Positions 1 through 11,529 of a stretch of 64,000 nt of DNA are shown piece after piece. The notes under the pieces are model-generated. The model was not told the origin of the DNA. It did no database searches and was given only the letters and a program-made list of their open reading frames with translations. The number at the start of each line of letters is the position of its first letter. Position 1 is the first letter of the stretch. Source of the DNA: Jackrogersella multiformis (lineage: Eukaryota > Ascomycota > Sordariomycetes > Xylariales > Hypoxylaceae); the NCBI GenBank assembly GCA_902806575.1, contig CADCXD010000005.1, positions 2,046,001-2,110,000 on the forward strand, given 5' to 3'. The translations under genes and the position numbers were made by a program.

Positions 1-742
1 TGGTCCAAAAGCGGACTAGGTATTACCAGGGTTCTGGGCGCATGGCCCCGCAACCGGCCCCCAAAATAGCTCCAGGGCTTCTATGCGTCCTTCTTCGAGT
101 CTTCGATACCTACCCTAGTATGCAGGCTGCATTCTTTAAACCGGGAGCCTATGACCTACCTTAAGTACCTACCTACTTCCAAGGTTACCTGTCACTGCCT
201 ACTGCCTATTACCTACCTAGATACTTCCAAATGACTTAAATACCAACAATTTGGTGCCGCAACAGCACAGAAGTACTTTGATACAAAGGAAAGTACACTT
301 TTTACGATTACCATCATTACCATTACCACCCTCCCTTTCTTACAACACGAAAGCTCCATATAGCCGAATCCAGATATGGGACATCAGTTTATACCAAATT
401 TGGATTTAGTGGTTCCCGAAAAATCCCATAGCCCTGACGCAGTTGGCTGGGGCCTTTGCTGACAAGCTACAGGGGTAGAACGTGGCCTCGTACACTTTGT
501 ACACCCCTAAACCCACATGTTTGAGACTTGAACTTTTCGGTACACATCCTCCCAGGCGTGACTACTATCGAGGCTGAAGGAACCGCAGCACTTCTGAATA
601 TGTCATCACGAATCCCCGTAGGGTGGATGGGGGGGAGGGGGCCCTTGCTCGCCAACAGACCCCAGTACCCGACCCAGCTCAAGCCAGGAACGAGCCGCCG
701 GCCACTTAGTTCATCGAGCTATGTATGTATAGGCCCTGGCAA
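1..742. other. intergenic, left edge of window
   Basis: I see no supportable gene here. The stretch at 120-245 is rich in TACCTAC/CCTAG tetranucleotide-type sequence typical of the intergenic DNA of this window. The open frames at 467-842 overlap on both strands and resemble no family. The right-hand part is presumably the promoter region of the repeat-protein gene that follows. Confidence 0.5.
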
Positions 743-751
743 GATATATAA
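743..751 (+). promoter_or_regulatory. TATA box of the FGRSGYN-repeat gene
   Basis: A good TATA element (ATATATAAG) lies about 230 bp before the ATG at 980. A CA/CT-rich stretch full of CAACAAGAACAAC-like sequence follows, which looks like an unstructured fungal leader. A clear TATA box with a long A/C-rich leader suggests strong, regulated expression; that is inference. Confidence 0.5.
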
Positions 752-979
752 GACGGATGGCTCCCCTAGCTCTAAGGCATCATTCCTCATCACCATCACA
801 GAAACAACAAGAACAACAAGAACAGCTAGACAAAACATCTAACACATACATCTACTTCGCAACCTATCTAACATCTCAAACGACCTACACAAGTGATCCT
901 GCTTTCCTATATAGTATCATATTCCTTCACCATTTCATCTTTCGATCTTATATCACATATACAACCACCAATAATCACA

Positions 980-1213
980 ATGGGTGCCTTCACTTTCACC
1001 ACTGCTCCTCAAATGGCCAACTTTGGCCGAAGCGGATACAACAAGGACGGTGACAGCGAAGACGACAAGCGAAACTTCGGACGAAGCGGCTACAACAAGG
1101 ACGACTCTGATGACGACAACAAGAAGTGCTTCGGCCGCAGTGGATACAACAAGGACGGCGACGAGGACGACAGCCGGTCCTTGGCTAACTTCGGCCGGAG
1201 CGGCTACAACTAA
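980..1213 (+). CDS. small acidic protein with four FGRSGYN repeats
   Basis: This is a 77-residue single-exon protein starting at ATG 980 in good context (CACAATGG). The frame is open upstream only through non-ATG codons, so 980 is the first usable start. The heptapeptide FGRSGYN occurs four times, at residues 15-21, 33-39, 51-57 and 71-77, with the last copy ending exactly at the stop. Between copies are Asp/Glu-rich spacers that start KDG/KDD and end in KR, KK or RS. The N-terminus is polar and has no signal peptide or membrane segment. Codons for the invariant residues differ between copies (Arg is CGA, CGA, CGC, CGG), so the peptide motif itself appears selected. I do not recognise the family. 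It could be a repeat-peptide precursor (one KR site, but no secretion signal) or an intrinsically disordered protein with aromatic/Arg motifs and acidic spacers. Confidence 0.75.
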   Translation: MGAFTFTTAPQMANFGRSGYNKDGDSEDDKRNFGRSGYNKDDSDDDNKKCFGRSGYNKDGDEDDSRSLANFGRSGYN

Positions 1214-1638
1214 GAGCTCGACACCCAACGGCGATGAAAACAAAAACAATTAGACCGTTTGGTTCTCTTGCCGCTCGCTGCGGATACAGACCAACAATAA
1301 TCTCTCGCCTTCACTCTAAAGCTAGCTCGCGCCGCGATTGTACGACCATGTACCAACACGCTCAATGCGATTTCCTTTGTCTCTGCATAGACCGGCGCTG
1401 GAACATCATCTAGCATTTACACCATTGTATTATTATAGGGCTATACGATACCACGGGGAAAAAAACCATACCATAGACTATAGACTACTGCGTCAGCGCA
1501 ACCTTGTATCACTAGCAGCATTGGGATCGAGATGGAATCTGATGACGGAAAGGAAAAGCATTTACGGGGCATTTGGGAGCATAAGGGCGGCGAGATAGGC
1601 GATTTATTTCTTTTTTATTTATTTCACCCTGAATCAAA
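1214..1638. other. intergenic between convergent genes
   Basis: This holds the 3' regions of the repeat-protein gene (+) and MSS1 (-). A T-rich stretch at 1605-1622 could serve 3'-end formation on either strand. I see no gene. Confidence 0.5.
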
Positions 1639-3507
1639 TCATTTTCCTACGCAGAACCTGTCTTGAAGTTAGTTTGATACACTAATGCAGTGATGGTGCC
1701 GGCACTTACTTCTCGAATATCACGCCAAGGATTTCCTCCACATCACCCGCCTCCCCACGCCCGGTAATCCGTCCAAGGTGATTAGCGGCGTGACGAAGGT
1801 GCTCGGCTACTATTGTGATATCGACGTCGACCCCTTGGACTTCGTCGTAGACCCCCCCATCGTCATTTAAATTAGCACTTGCTACGCTCTCGAGATAGGT
1901 TTCCAGATGCCTCCTACACTTCACGAGGAGCTGCCTCTGACGCTCGGTAACGCCATGAAGATCCTGCAAGGTGGCGGGAAGCGATGTCATACTCGCGAAC
2001 GATGATACCAACTGATCGGTTACCCCCCGGACCCCCCCGGGGTCGATCTGGTCAGAACTTAGATCTTGCGCCTGCTTGCAAGAGATAAGCATCGGCTGGA
2101 TTTCCTCAAGCCCCTCGACTTTGCTAATCACCTCTTCTGTGAATTGTTGGATAAGAATTCGTAGCTGGTCTTTAGAGACGGCATCTCGTTTGTTGACAAC
2201 TACCAGACGCTCCTTGCAATCTGCCGCCAGTTTAAGTGTCTCTAGATCGAAACGGATATGGGGTCTGCCAAGATTATCCGCTTCGATGGAGGCGAGTACG
2301 ATGATGACATCAGATTGGGTGGCTTTGACCCTCGCCCGGCGGATTCCTTCTTCTTCAACAGCGCCTATCTTGGCATCGGATCCTTGAGGGCCGGCATGAT
2401 CCTTTCCAGCGGCACTTCTGAATCCAGCGGTATCGGCAAATGTACATAGATACCCGCGAATATCAAGGTTGGCCTCGATGATGTCTCGAGTTGTCCCAGA
2501 CTCCCCTGAGACTATTGACGCCTCCCTGCCGATTATCTGGTTCATGAAAGAACTCTTGCCGACATTCGGCGGCCCCACAAGAGCGATTTTGATTCCATTC
2601 CGCAGAAGCTCGCTACGTTCGCTCGCTCCTTCGTGAACGTGTATGCTTTGAAGGATTTGTCTAACTTCCTTCGTCACGTTGCCAATAAGGGAACTGGGAG
2701 ACTCATCAAAGTGCTGGTCTTCCGAGAAGTCGATGAGAGCTTCCATCTCGGCCCGAGCTTGCAACAGTTGCTGGCGCCAGTCCTCGTAAGTTCGACCTAG
2801 GGAGCCGCTGCTACCACGGACCGCGGCACGTCGCTGTTGCTCTGTCTCGGCCGAAAGTGTCTCACTTAGAGCTTCAACCTGAGCTAAGTCAAGTCGGTCA
2901 TTGAGAAAAGCACGTTTAGTGAATTCTCCAGGTTCGGCGTAACGAATAGGACCTTCGGCGGCGCACTTGGGAATTGCAGAGAGAACAGCCTTCACGGTTG
3001 CGCTGCCTCCATGTACATGCAATTCCAACACGTCATCACCAGTGACCGTTGTGGGACTTGGAAAGAATAGCACCAACGCTTCTGAATCAAGTATCTCCGA
3101 CCCACTTGAGTCTGGCTGATACAATGTCCTTAGGGTAGCATAGCGATGCTTCAGGGAGGGTTTACTTGGACAAAGCCCATGGTAAATCTTAAGAACCAAT
3201 CAGCCATAGTTGATGGTTTAGAGTGGGTGAATCCTACAGATTTGCTTGAAGGGCCCGAAATCCGGATTATCGCGATGCCGGCTTTGCCTTCAGCTGTTGA
3301 CAGGGCATATATCGTGTCGTCACGATGCCGGAGAGGTGATTGACGAGGAAATACGCCATCATGGCTGATGGAATAACGGTTGCCGGATTTTATGAACCCT
3401 CCCGAGGATACGAGAGACCGGCAAATCAGATGAAGGGGTCTGGATTGTATACGATGTCGGGGCCACCTTGAACAGGTGAACATGCACCTCACGGCAGTGC
3501 GATACAT
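1639..3507 (-). CDS. mss1: MSS1/MnmE-type mitochondrial tRNA modification GTPase
   Basis: The exons are 3507-3238, 3187-1710 and 1657-1639, giving 588 residues. MSS1 works with MTO1 in mitochondria to modify the wobble uridine of certain tRNAs. The first ~35 residues are basic and free of acidic residues, like a mitochondrial presequence. The TrmE N-terminal domain begins near residue 64 (DTIYALST). The G domain has GPPNVGKS (295-302), TTRD (322-325), DTAG (342-345) and NKRD (422-425). Intron 1 is 50 nt (GTAGGA...AG) with a CTGAT branch site. Intron 2 is 52 nt (GTAAGT...CAG) and its removal adds a last exon of only 19 nt encoding the family's C-terminal FCVGK motif with its catalytic Cys. Without that exon the frame would end at FEK. 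A second in-frame ATG at 3483 is an alternative start. The gene is divergent from MAK16. Confidence 0.93.
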
Positions 3508-4002
3508 GAGCTATCCGAGAAGGAGCCCGAATTATATGGTGAAACCTATAGGAGAATATATCTCTTTTGATGAGTCTACTTCAATTCCAAATATATCGAA
3601 GCTTCGGGGAAAACATCATTTAAATGCGTTATATAGCTGTTTAAAGATGGATACTGCAAAGGTCAAAATATTGTCAAAGATTAAAAGATGGGAGTGGGTT
3701 GAGTGGAGTGGAGTAGATCATACAAATCTAGGTACCTAGGTACCTATCGCCTGCTAGTATTGAACGGTGTCTGATTGGTTGGTTCTATAGGACGCTAACC
3801 GGTTAAAGTGACCGCCTTTGATAGCCCCACCCACTAAAGACTTTCCCTCAATGGCAGAACTTTTTTTCTGAAAAGTTTCCAAGCCTAAGAATTTCCGAAC
3901 CAGGTCCATTTTCTTCACTGCTTCATTCAGAGTATCACCATTTAACATAACATCAAACACTCTTAACCTAGGTAGCCAGATTGGCTCCAATATCTGAGCA
4001 CG
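3508..4002. other. bidirectional intergenic region MSS1/MAK16
   Basis: This is the divergent promoter region of MSS1 (-) and MAK16 (+). It contains a CTAGGTACCTAGGTACC palindrome cluster at 3728-3746. A 79-codon open frame on the minus strand (3754-3990) matches nothing I know and is not called. Confidence 0.5.
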
Positions 4003-5150
4003 ATGTCGGACGAGATTATTTGGCAGGTTATCGACAAACAGTTTTGCAGTTTTAAACTGAAGTGAGCCCCTCCCGCAATGCCCTGTCCTTAACTACGAGT
4101 ATTAACTTGTTACTAGAACGACGAAAGAGAAGAATTTCTGTCGAAATGAGTAAGAAAGGAGTTCCAAATACTCTCACTCTCTCGTCTAATCATACTGATT
4201 ATAATAATCTAGATACAACGTGACGGGTCTTTGCAATAGGCAGTCATGCCCTCTCGCCAACTCCCGCTATGCCACCGTCCGAGCGCATCCTACGAAGGGC
4301 ACCTTGTATTTGTATATGAAGACAATTGTTGGTAGCTCTCTGTATATTTCTGCGTATATTTGTTGACAAAATGCAGGAGAGAGCACATACGCCAGCGAAA
4401 TTATGGCAGAGAATCAAGTTGTCGCAAAACTATGCCACCGCTCTGAAGCAGGTCGATGAACAGCTTATCTACTGGCCCAAATTCCTGATCCACAAAGCGA
4501 AACAGAGGGTTACTAGACTCACGCAAGTAGCGATAAGGATGAGAAGACTGGCTAAGGAAGAAGCACGCCTAGGCGAGAAGCTCGTATCTAAGATGGCACC
4601 CAAGATCAGGCGGCGAGAAGAGACCCGAGAACGCAAAGCTGAAGCTGCTGCTAAGTTAGAGCGTACGATCGAGCGAGAGCTTATGCAGAGACTGCGCGAA
4701 GGCGCATACGGCGACCAACCGCTCAACGTTAGCGAAACTATCTGGAAGAAGGTGCTCAACGCTATGGAGCGCGAAGGTGAAGGAATGAGAGACAAGGACC
4801 TTGACAAGGGCATAGAGGATGAGGATGAGGACGAAGAGGAGGATGAAAATGAGCTTGAGTACGAGGATGAGGATGAACTCGCAGACGGAGCTGTCGAATA
4901 CGTCAGCGATTTTGACGAGAGTGAGGATGACCTAGAAGACATCGAGGATTGGTTAGGAAGCGATGAATCCGAAAAGGACGATGATTCAGAGAGCGAAGAT
5001 AGCGAAGAAGACTCGGCCAAGAAAGCAGTCGGCGAGAAGAGAAAGAGAGCGCGGGTGATTCGCGCGAAGCCCAAGAAGGTGGCTCGACGTGGAAAGGAAA
5101 TCGAACATGAGCACGAATTCGAGCGGCATAGGGATGAGCTCGCCTTCTAG
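4003..5150 (+). CDS. mak16: MAK16-like 60S ribosome biogenesis factor
   Basis: The exons are 4003-4061, 4117-4149, 4213-4327 and 4377-5150, giving 326 residues. Mak16 is a nucleolar protein needed for 60S subunit (5.8S/25S rRNA) maturation. The N-terminus (MSDEIIWQVID, then FCSF) and the Cys-containing block FCRNEYNVTGLCNRQSC are diagnostic. The block WPKFLIHKAKQRVTRLTQVA is almost identical to yeast. All three introns are GT-AG and the joined exons stay in frame. The second exon is a 33-nt micro-exon. The C-terminal third alternates long Asp/Glu runs with a basic KRKRAR/KPKKVARR tail, normal for the family and consistent with nucleolar localisation. The ATG at 4003 is fixed by homology. Confidence 0.95.
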
Positions 5151-6141
5151 AAGACGACGGCGGCGGCGATGACAATCTTTGGCTTGAACTCAAGCACCCG
5201 GCATTTCTTATTGTACGCACAAAATTCTTGATACCCTATTTCGATGCTTACGTAGCTGCATCAAGTCATGAAGATGAAGATGAAATCGCACATCGCAACA
5301 AGCAGGGTTGTATACATAAAGTTGGAACCTTGAGATTTGGACTACCTAGGTACATCCATAACTTTCTCTATGTATGTACATTCTAGGCTAGGTAGTGAAT
5401 GTATCTAAAGAGATAAGTGATAGGTTCCAATCCAATGTCTAAGTTTGTGGTTGTGCATCTTATTTGTCAATTCGGGTTGTTCTTGTTGTTGTTCGATTTA
5501 CACTAGTGTAGTTTAGTGTCGTGGTGAACAGCTCACCATCCATTGGCATTTCTTGGTACCTACCTAGGTACCTCCTAGGAGTACAAAGGTAGCATCCATT
5601 AATTCAGGGGAGATCCTATTGACTTACCAACTTGGCGGGGCATCATCCACCGCTGTGTTACCAGGCATGTACTACATTCCATGCATTTTATCCACCACCC
5701 ACTAGGTACCTATTTACCTACTACACCCACCTGGTTTGGCATTGATGTAAATCATTCAATCAATAAAAGCAATCAATCATTCTGACCTTCTTGACCGCAC
5801 CAAGGACACCAAGCCCCCTTTTTTGAAACAGATTCCGCAACACCAGTTGACCTTTTTCTTCTTTTACAAACTACGAACTATTCATTGGACTTTATTAAGT
5901 CTATTAAGTCTATTTTATTTTCTCCATCGAATTCCTTCCTTTTCCCCCGTAAACCAAATAAATCTAACACGTACCTATTCGACTTGGACAACTACAAATT
6001 ACATTACTTACCAAGCTCTCTACTTTACGCGAACTGCGCGAACAAGGCTCATCGTACAAACGCGCCCGCCTCGGACGCATCCAGCCGATAACTAAAAATT
6101 GCCTTACATAAGCTAGGTTCCTTCGGGGCCACAAGGCAGTC
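5151..6141. other. intergenic plus MSO1 leader
   Basis: This contains the MAK16 3' end, CCTAGGTACC-type palindromes near 5340-5400, 5555-5582 and 5703-5725, and then a long CT-rich leader (about 5810-6141) before MSO1. I see no gene. Confidence 0.5.
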
Positions 6142-6996
6142 ATGTCGGGCTGGTATAGCAACATTGTCGGTGCGACGACGTCGAAAATCTCCAACCTCCA
6201 ACGAACCTTCCTGAGCAGCGAGGCCGACGGCGACACCGAAGACGACACCCACGTCTGCAGAGTCCTCCGGTCCTATTACACCGAGAAGGGCCAGCCATTT
6301 CCCGGCTGGCTCCCGCCCGATCCCAAAGGGCCTCCCCCGGTCGCCGCCGTGTACTCGCAGCCGTCGCAGGTCGGATCCAGATACGGCGGTCTTGCTCAGC
6401 AGCCTCAGGGCGGCGGCTTGAGCTCGCTCTGGGACAACAATCCCGTGTCGCAGCCGCAGGACGCGCAGAGCCTGAGGAGAGGCAGAGGCGCGCCGCCTTC
6501 CGCGCGGAATAACGATCCTAGGAATAACATGTCCCGCAACTCAGACCCTGCAGGACCCGGACGGGAAGAGATACCGGCGAGGCCGTTGCCCAGCCAAAGA
6601 GCCGGGAGCTATCAGACCCCGGGTGGCCTTGGGAGGGATGCTGGGACAGCGCCGCCGACGTCTGGCGGCTCGGCGCAGGATAGACTGAAACAGCGACTCT
6701 TCGGCGGCTCGAGGACGGCGAGTCCCGCTGGGAGTGGACCTTTCAACCCCCCACCGCAAAGTAGCTCCAGAGGAGGAGGCAATAATAACTACAGCGGCGG
6801 AGGCTCTGGAGACTACGAAGACAGATTTGCGCCAGGGGGTCAATACGATGGAGGCAGGAATGACAAGCCTTTCATGGCAGCCAACTCACCATGGGCAACC
6901 AACGAAGCTGATTACGCAGGAGCAGGAGCAGGAAGTGGAGGCAGATCTGGAGGCAGACGGCCGGGAGGATTACCTAGCGGCCCTCGGATGAGATGA
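6142..6996 (+). CDS. mso1: Mso1-like Sec1-binding protein
   Basis: This is a 284-residue single-exon protein. Mso1 binds the Sec1/Munc18 protein and helps SNARE-mediated fusion of secretory vesicles at the plasma membrane. The Sec1-binding region lies in the first ~60 residues: an N-terminal WYSNIVGATTSKISNLQRTF helix, DGDTEDDTHV, then a helix ending in YYTEKGQPFPGWL, the family's PGWL-like signature. The rest is low complexity (Pro, Gln, Ser, Gly). A second conserved patch, QDRLKQRLFGGSRTASP, lies near residue 180, and the tail is Gly/Arg-rich. The ATG at 6142 follows a long pyrimidine-rich leader. The fungal family is recognised mainly through the short N-terminal block. Confidence 0.85.
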   Translation: MSGWYSNIVGATTSKISNLQRTFLSSEADGDTEDDTHVCRVLRSYYTEKGQPFPGWLPPDPKGPPPVAAVYSQPSQVGSRYGGLAQQPQGGGLSSLWDNNPVSQPQDAQSLRRGRGAPPSARNNDPRNNMSRNSDPAGPGREEIPARPLPSQRAGSYQTPGGLGRDAGTAPPTSGGSAQDRLKQRLFGGSRTASPAGSGPFNPPPQSSSRGGGNNNYSGGGSGDYEDRFAPGGQYDGGRNDKPFMAANSPWATNEADYAGAGAGSGGRSGGRRPGGLPSGPRMR

Positions 6997-8389
6997 TATT
7001 CACAACGCAACAGAGTCACATAGGGCTGCAAGGTAATTCCATCTCGTTGAGTATTCGTGGGGGTTGGCTACCACAGCTTTTCAGACGTTGGAATTGGGGG
7101 TTTACCGGAAGAGGCTCAGTGAGGCTATATCGAGAGCCAAGGTTGCAGTGGTTGAGACGTGGACCCAGGCATCTTCGCGATGCTCTGCTATTGCATACGA
7201 CTGCGCCCCCTTTTCGGCCCGTTCGATTTTCGTCTTCCGCCTCCGTCTAGCACACGAAGAGCCAGCACCTAGCCGAACACGACCCGCGACAATTTCGTCA
7301 CGATCATAGAAGGGACGGGGAGGGAAAGGAAAGGAAATACCATGCCGCATTGGTTGTTGGCTACCTAGCGGAACCACGCGGCTGGGAAGAGGATGAGAAC
7401 GGCGTCCAGCCAATTGGATGGGGATCATGGAGCATTGCGATTCTTGCCTCTTCCGTACATATGTACACTCCTAGCGTTAGGTGACGTGAGGGGACATAAT
7501 ACTGTTGCCTATTTCTGTATTGCGTGTTCGATGCGTAGGCGTCGCCAACTTCTTTTCGTGTCCGCACCCCTGCGTCAGGTCTATCGTCGTCACGTTAGGT
7601 GCGTAAATACGATGCGTGCATAGGCGCTCTGATAAATTTAGGATAGGATAGGACAGGACAGGACCAGGATAGGATAGGAAGACCTTTCCTTTCTGAGTAC
7701 ATGTGTACATACATACAGCAATAGCCAAATAACTAATATCACGAGCTTGATTTGTCACATACACTAGACTTCCAAGGTTACCAATGTCTGTGGCCCCCAA
7801 GATGGAGTGACGAAATGGAGTGACGGATGGATTGCAGGTGACTGGGCAACTTACAAGCTAAATGCTGCAGGTCTTAGTGCTAGTGTAGATTACCACCGGA
7901 ATTTTAGCTCCTTTGAAGTTTCTGCTTCAGTTCCTAGCGGTCATTACATTACATTACATTACATTACAGGTAGATACCTAGGTACTTAACCTTATCTACT
8001 CCTAGGTACCTAACCTACCTAGGTACATAAGGTACAACCTTGTAACGATTCATCATCAGGTAGGAGGGACCTACAGTTCTAGAACCCCTCCAATGCAAAC
8101 TGCCCTCTAAACAGTGGATTGGCGAGTGACGGGGTACATGGGACGGCACCTGCTGTCCTATTCTTCAACACCAGGGCACCACCACCCCCAAGCTTTTTTC
8201 TTCTACACTACACCATAAGCTCACATGTTCTTTTTGTAAATTTAGCTTCACAGGATTCCAGACACAATTGCAGACCGAATCCTCGACTTGTCAGGGGTCT
8301 GAATCCAACAACCCGTACCATCTCGAGATACTCTTCTTGCCAACTGACAACATCCAATTCATCCGGGCTGGATAATACCACACCCCGCC
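6997..8389. other. intergenic MSO1-GYP7
   Basis: I see no gene. It contains GGATAGGATAGGACAGGACA-type repeats at about 7640-7682, an ATTAC pentanucleotide repeat (7942-7968) and a dense CTAGGTACC palindrome cluster (7972-8032). A CT/CA-rich GYP7 leader lies before 8390. Confidence 0.5.
7942..7968. repeat. (ATTAC)n microsatellite
   Basis: About five tandem copies of ATTAC lie immediately before a cluster of CCTAGGTACC palindromes. Confidence 0.9.
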
Positions 8390-10964
8390 ATGACATCAGC
8401 TCTCCCGCCGGATCGAGCCAGTTCACCAACAGGCAGTTTCTACGCCATGAGCGACGACGAAGAGGGCGAGTATGACACTATCACCCATACCGAATCGGGG
8501 AAGGGTGTCAAGCTCTTGTATTCTAAGAGCAAAGTCTATATTCATCCAACTCCATCGGCAAAGGATAATATCGTAGGCTATATAGCCTTATTACAGCAAA
8601 AAGGTCCCGGCCGAGGCGAGCGACCTACATCGTCGTCATCCGCGAGCTCCAACTCACCAGCCTCTGCGGACCTCCTACTCGCTTGGTTGCCCGAAGCTTC
8701 TCTCGGCGATGCTGCGAGTATCTACGTCAAGGTAGATCTCACAGATGCCGAGTCTCCGCCAAAGCAAAGCTACCTCGTACCGCCACCTCCCACCGTCACC
8801 ACCCACGAAGGATCGATCGGTCACTATGCCTTTGCGATACCAGTCAATGCTATATACTCTCTGTTGGTACGCCCTCCGAGCGTAGGATGGTGGTTTGGGT
8901 CTCTAGTTATCAATACCAGAGCCGGTGACAGCTTCCCGGCTTTGTTCTTCCACGACAGCGAATGTCAATCAACTATACTCCAGAAGAAGAAGCGAGCTAG
9001 GGATAGCTTTGACCCCTTTGGCGAACATGGACAAATGTTCTGGGGAGGCGACGAAGTCCTCCGCTGGCTGAAACGCTATATTCGAATCGAAAGGAGTGGA
9101 GCCGAACCGAATATCTACTTGGTGGAGCCTAGCAAAGAGGATAGTGAAGCCTTTGGGGGGAAACTGACGTCCAGCACACCTTCATCGATTGGCCGACGGG
9201 ATAGTTCCCAAGGTCTGTCTTCACGACGTGCTGCTGCTAGGACCTCGGCAGCGAGCTCAAGTAGCCAGAATGACGCAGGGATGGACCCCGTCATGAAGTT
9301 CGTGAAGGAGACCGGGTGGAACATCTTGGAGAAGTTCAGCAAAGTCACTACTTTCACACGAAGGACCGCGCAGGAAATAATAGACAATCCAAGAATCCCG
9401 CCTCAGGTCCGGAAGTTGATGAGGAACCCCGAGGTTCAGACACTACAAGATGAATTTGACAGCGCTAGGATATACCTGGCCCGGTGGGCCATGGGCATGG
9501 CTGAGCAGAGCGAAAGGGACCGAAACCAGAGGATATGGACCGCTCGTGATGTTATGGAGCTGGAAGATACCGACGTCGGAGAGTTCGAGTTGCTAGAAAC
9601 GAGCTCCCTGTCTCTAGAGGAGCGGAGGAAAACGGTAACCTTGAAAGAATGGGACACTTTCTTCGATCCTAGAACAGGACGTCTGGCAGTTACTATTGAC
9701 GAGGTCAAAGAGCGAATCTTCCATGGTGGACTTGATCCGGATGATGGTGTTCGCAAAGAGGCCTGGCTATTTTTACTCGGTGTTTACGATTGGTATAGCA
9801 CGAGTGAAGAGCGAAGGGCACAAATGGCATCTCTTAGGGACGAGTATGTGAAACTTAAGGCCGCCTGGTGGGAGAGGCTAGTCGATCTTGGTGGCGAGGG
9901 AGACGAAGGCGAATGGTGGCGAGAGCAGAGGGGCAGGATCGGTAAGTCGTGCTATCTAGATTCACGATATCATTATACTAATTCGTGGGTCTAGAAAAAG
10001 ATGTACACCGGACTGACCGCACAGTCCCAATCTTCGCAGGAGAAGATCTTCCTCATCCCGATCCCGAGTCCCCCTTTGCTTCGGCCGGCACCAACGTTCA
10101 CATGGAGCAGATGAAGGATATGCTACTCACCTACAACGAGTATAACAGAGATCTCGGTTACGTCCAGGGGATGTCCGACTTGCTTGCACCTATATATGCT
10201 GTTATGCAAGATGATGCAATTGCTTTTTGGGGCTTCCAGCGCTTCATGGACCGGATGGAACGAAATTTCCTGCGGGATCAGTCCGGCATGCGAAACCAGC
10301 TTCTCACACTCGACCATTTGGTCCAGTTCATGGACCCGAAGCTCTACGCCCATCTTCAGTCTGCCGACAGCACCAACTTTTTCTTCTTCTTCCGCATGTT
10401 ACTTGTTTGGTATAAACGCGAGTTCATGTGGATGGATGTCTTACACCTATGGGAGGTGCTCTGGACGGACTACCAAAGCAGCAGTTTCCACTTGTTTGTT
10501 GCTTTAGCTATTCTAGAGAAGCACCGGGATATAATCATGATACATCTCAAACATTTCGACGAGGTTCTTAAATATGGTAAGCTTTCTGACGCACTCTTCC
10601 GGACCCTTTGTTTCTAATCATCTATATAGTGAACGAGCTGTCGAACACGATAGACCTTGAGTCTACCCTCATTCGAGCAGAGGCTCTGTTCCGCCGCTTC
10701 CAGCGACTCATCGAGGCTATTGATAAGAAGCAGAACTTTCCGGCCCCCAGGGTCCTCAAAGATTCGCCGTCGCCAAGTTCCGCATCCTCTAGGCCGTCGA
10801 GGACGTCTCCACAGCCAGAAACTACCAATGGGAAAGCTCTGGAGGGGCCGGCAAAGAAGACGATCACTCCCGAGCTGCGGAAGTTGTTGAGTAGGAATGT
10901 AGAGGTCTTACCGCATAACACCATACAGAAGACAGGCGATGTAATTGCTTCCGATACTGCCTAG
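8390..10964 (+). CDS. gyp7: Gyp7-like TBC-domain Rab GTPase-activating protein
   Basis: The exons are 8390-9941, 9995-10576 and 10630-10964, giving 822 residues. Gyp7 stimulates GTP hydrolysis by Ypt7/Rab7-type GTPases at the vacuole. The N-terminal ~200 residues (GVKLLYSKSKVYIHPTPSA onward) match the Rab-binding region seen in Gyp7/TBC1D15. The TBC domain carries both catalytic fingers: Arg523 in IEKDVHR and Gln575 in YVQG. The first 53-nt intron falls inside the IxxDxxR motif, so splicing is needed to build the arginine finger. The second intron is also 53 nt. The C-terminus after the TBC domain is Ser/Pro-rich. ATG 8390 has good context; a second in-frame ATG at 8447 is possible. Confidence 0.93.
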
Positions 10965-11349
10965 GGGGTAGTGGTAATTTCGTAGATTGGGTTTTAGACT
11001 TAGGATGAAATGTGAGCTTGGGAATGAGTGTATTTTTATCTTGGGGGGGTATAGGGATTAGGACGGATGGGATGCATGTTATGGCGAATAACACTTCGAT
11101 TTCGAAGGATACGGCGTTAGGCTTATATAGTATCACAAGTATCAAGGGGGTCATAATACTCCAACAGCGCTTTATATATCCTTCACCCAGATGATAAGGA
11201 GCTCCTATGTTCGAAGTCAAAAAGCCCGCGAAGAAAATACCCACGTAGGAACATGGCACGTCGTAAGGGATAATCCGATATAGTAGAAACAATGCAATAC
11301 TCGAAATACTTTCGATAATGCCCCGAAAGATGACAACCTATGCCAACCC

Positions 11350-11380
<31 letters not shown>

Positions 11381-11529
11381 ATCCTTGCCCTCGCTCCGTT
11401 GAATTCGCATAGCACGCATATATTACAATGACGCAAACTGCCCATTTGTCCATCTCGCTCTCTCACATTCGCTTTGTCTTGTAGTCTCCGGTCTCGAGTC
11501 GTCTCCTCCCATCGCGAGAGATCAATTCA
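10965..11529. other. intergenic GYP7-VPS55 (convergent)
   Basis: These are the 3' regions of two convergent genes. It contains a (GTA)n microsatellite. I see no gene. Confidence 0.5.
11351..11380. repeat. (GTA)10 microsatellite
   Basis: Ten uninterrupted GTA units lie between the convergent GYP7 and VPS55 genes. Confidence 0.95.

Noticed and set aside
893..979. N-terminal extension of the FGRSGYN protein that looks like a signal peptide
   Set aside because: The frame is open but starts only at GTG; there is no ATG before 980, and no upstream exon with a usable splice was found.
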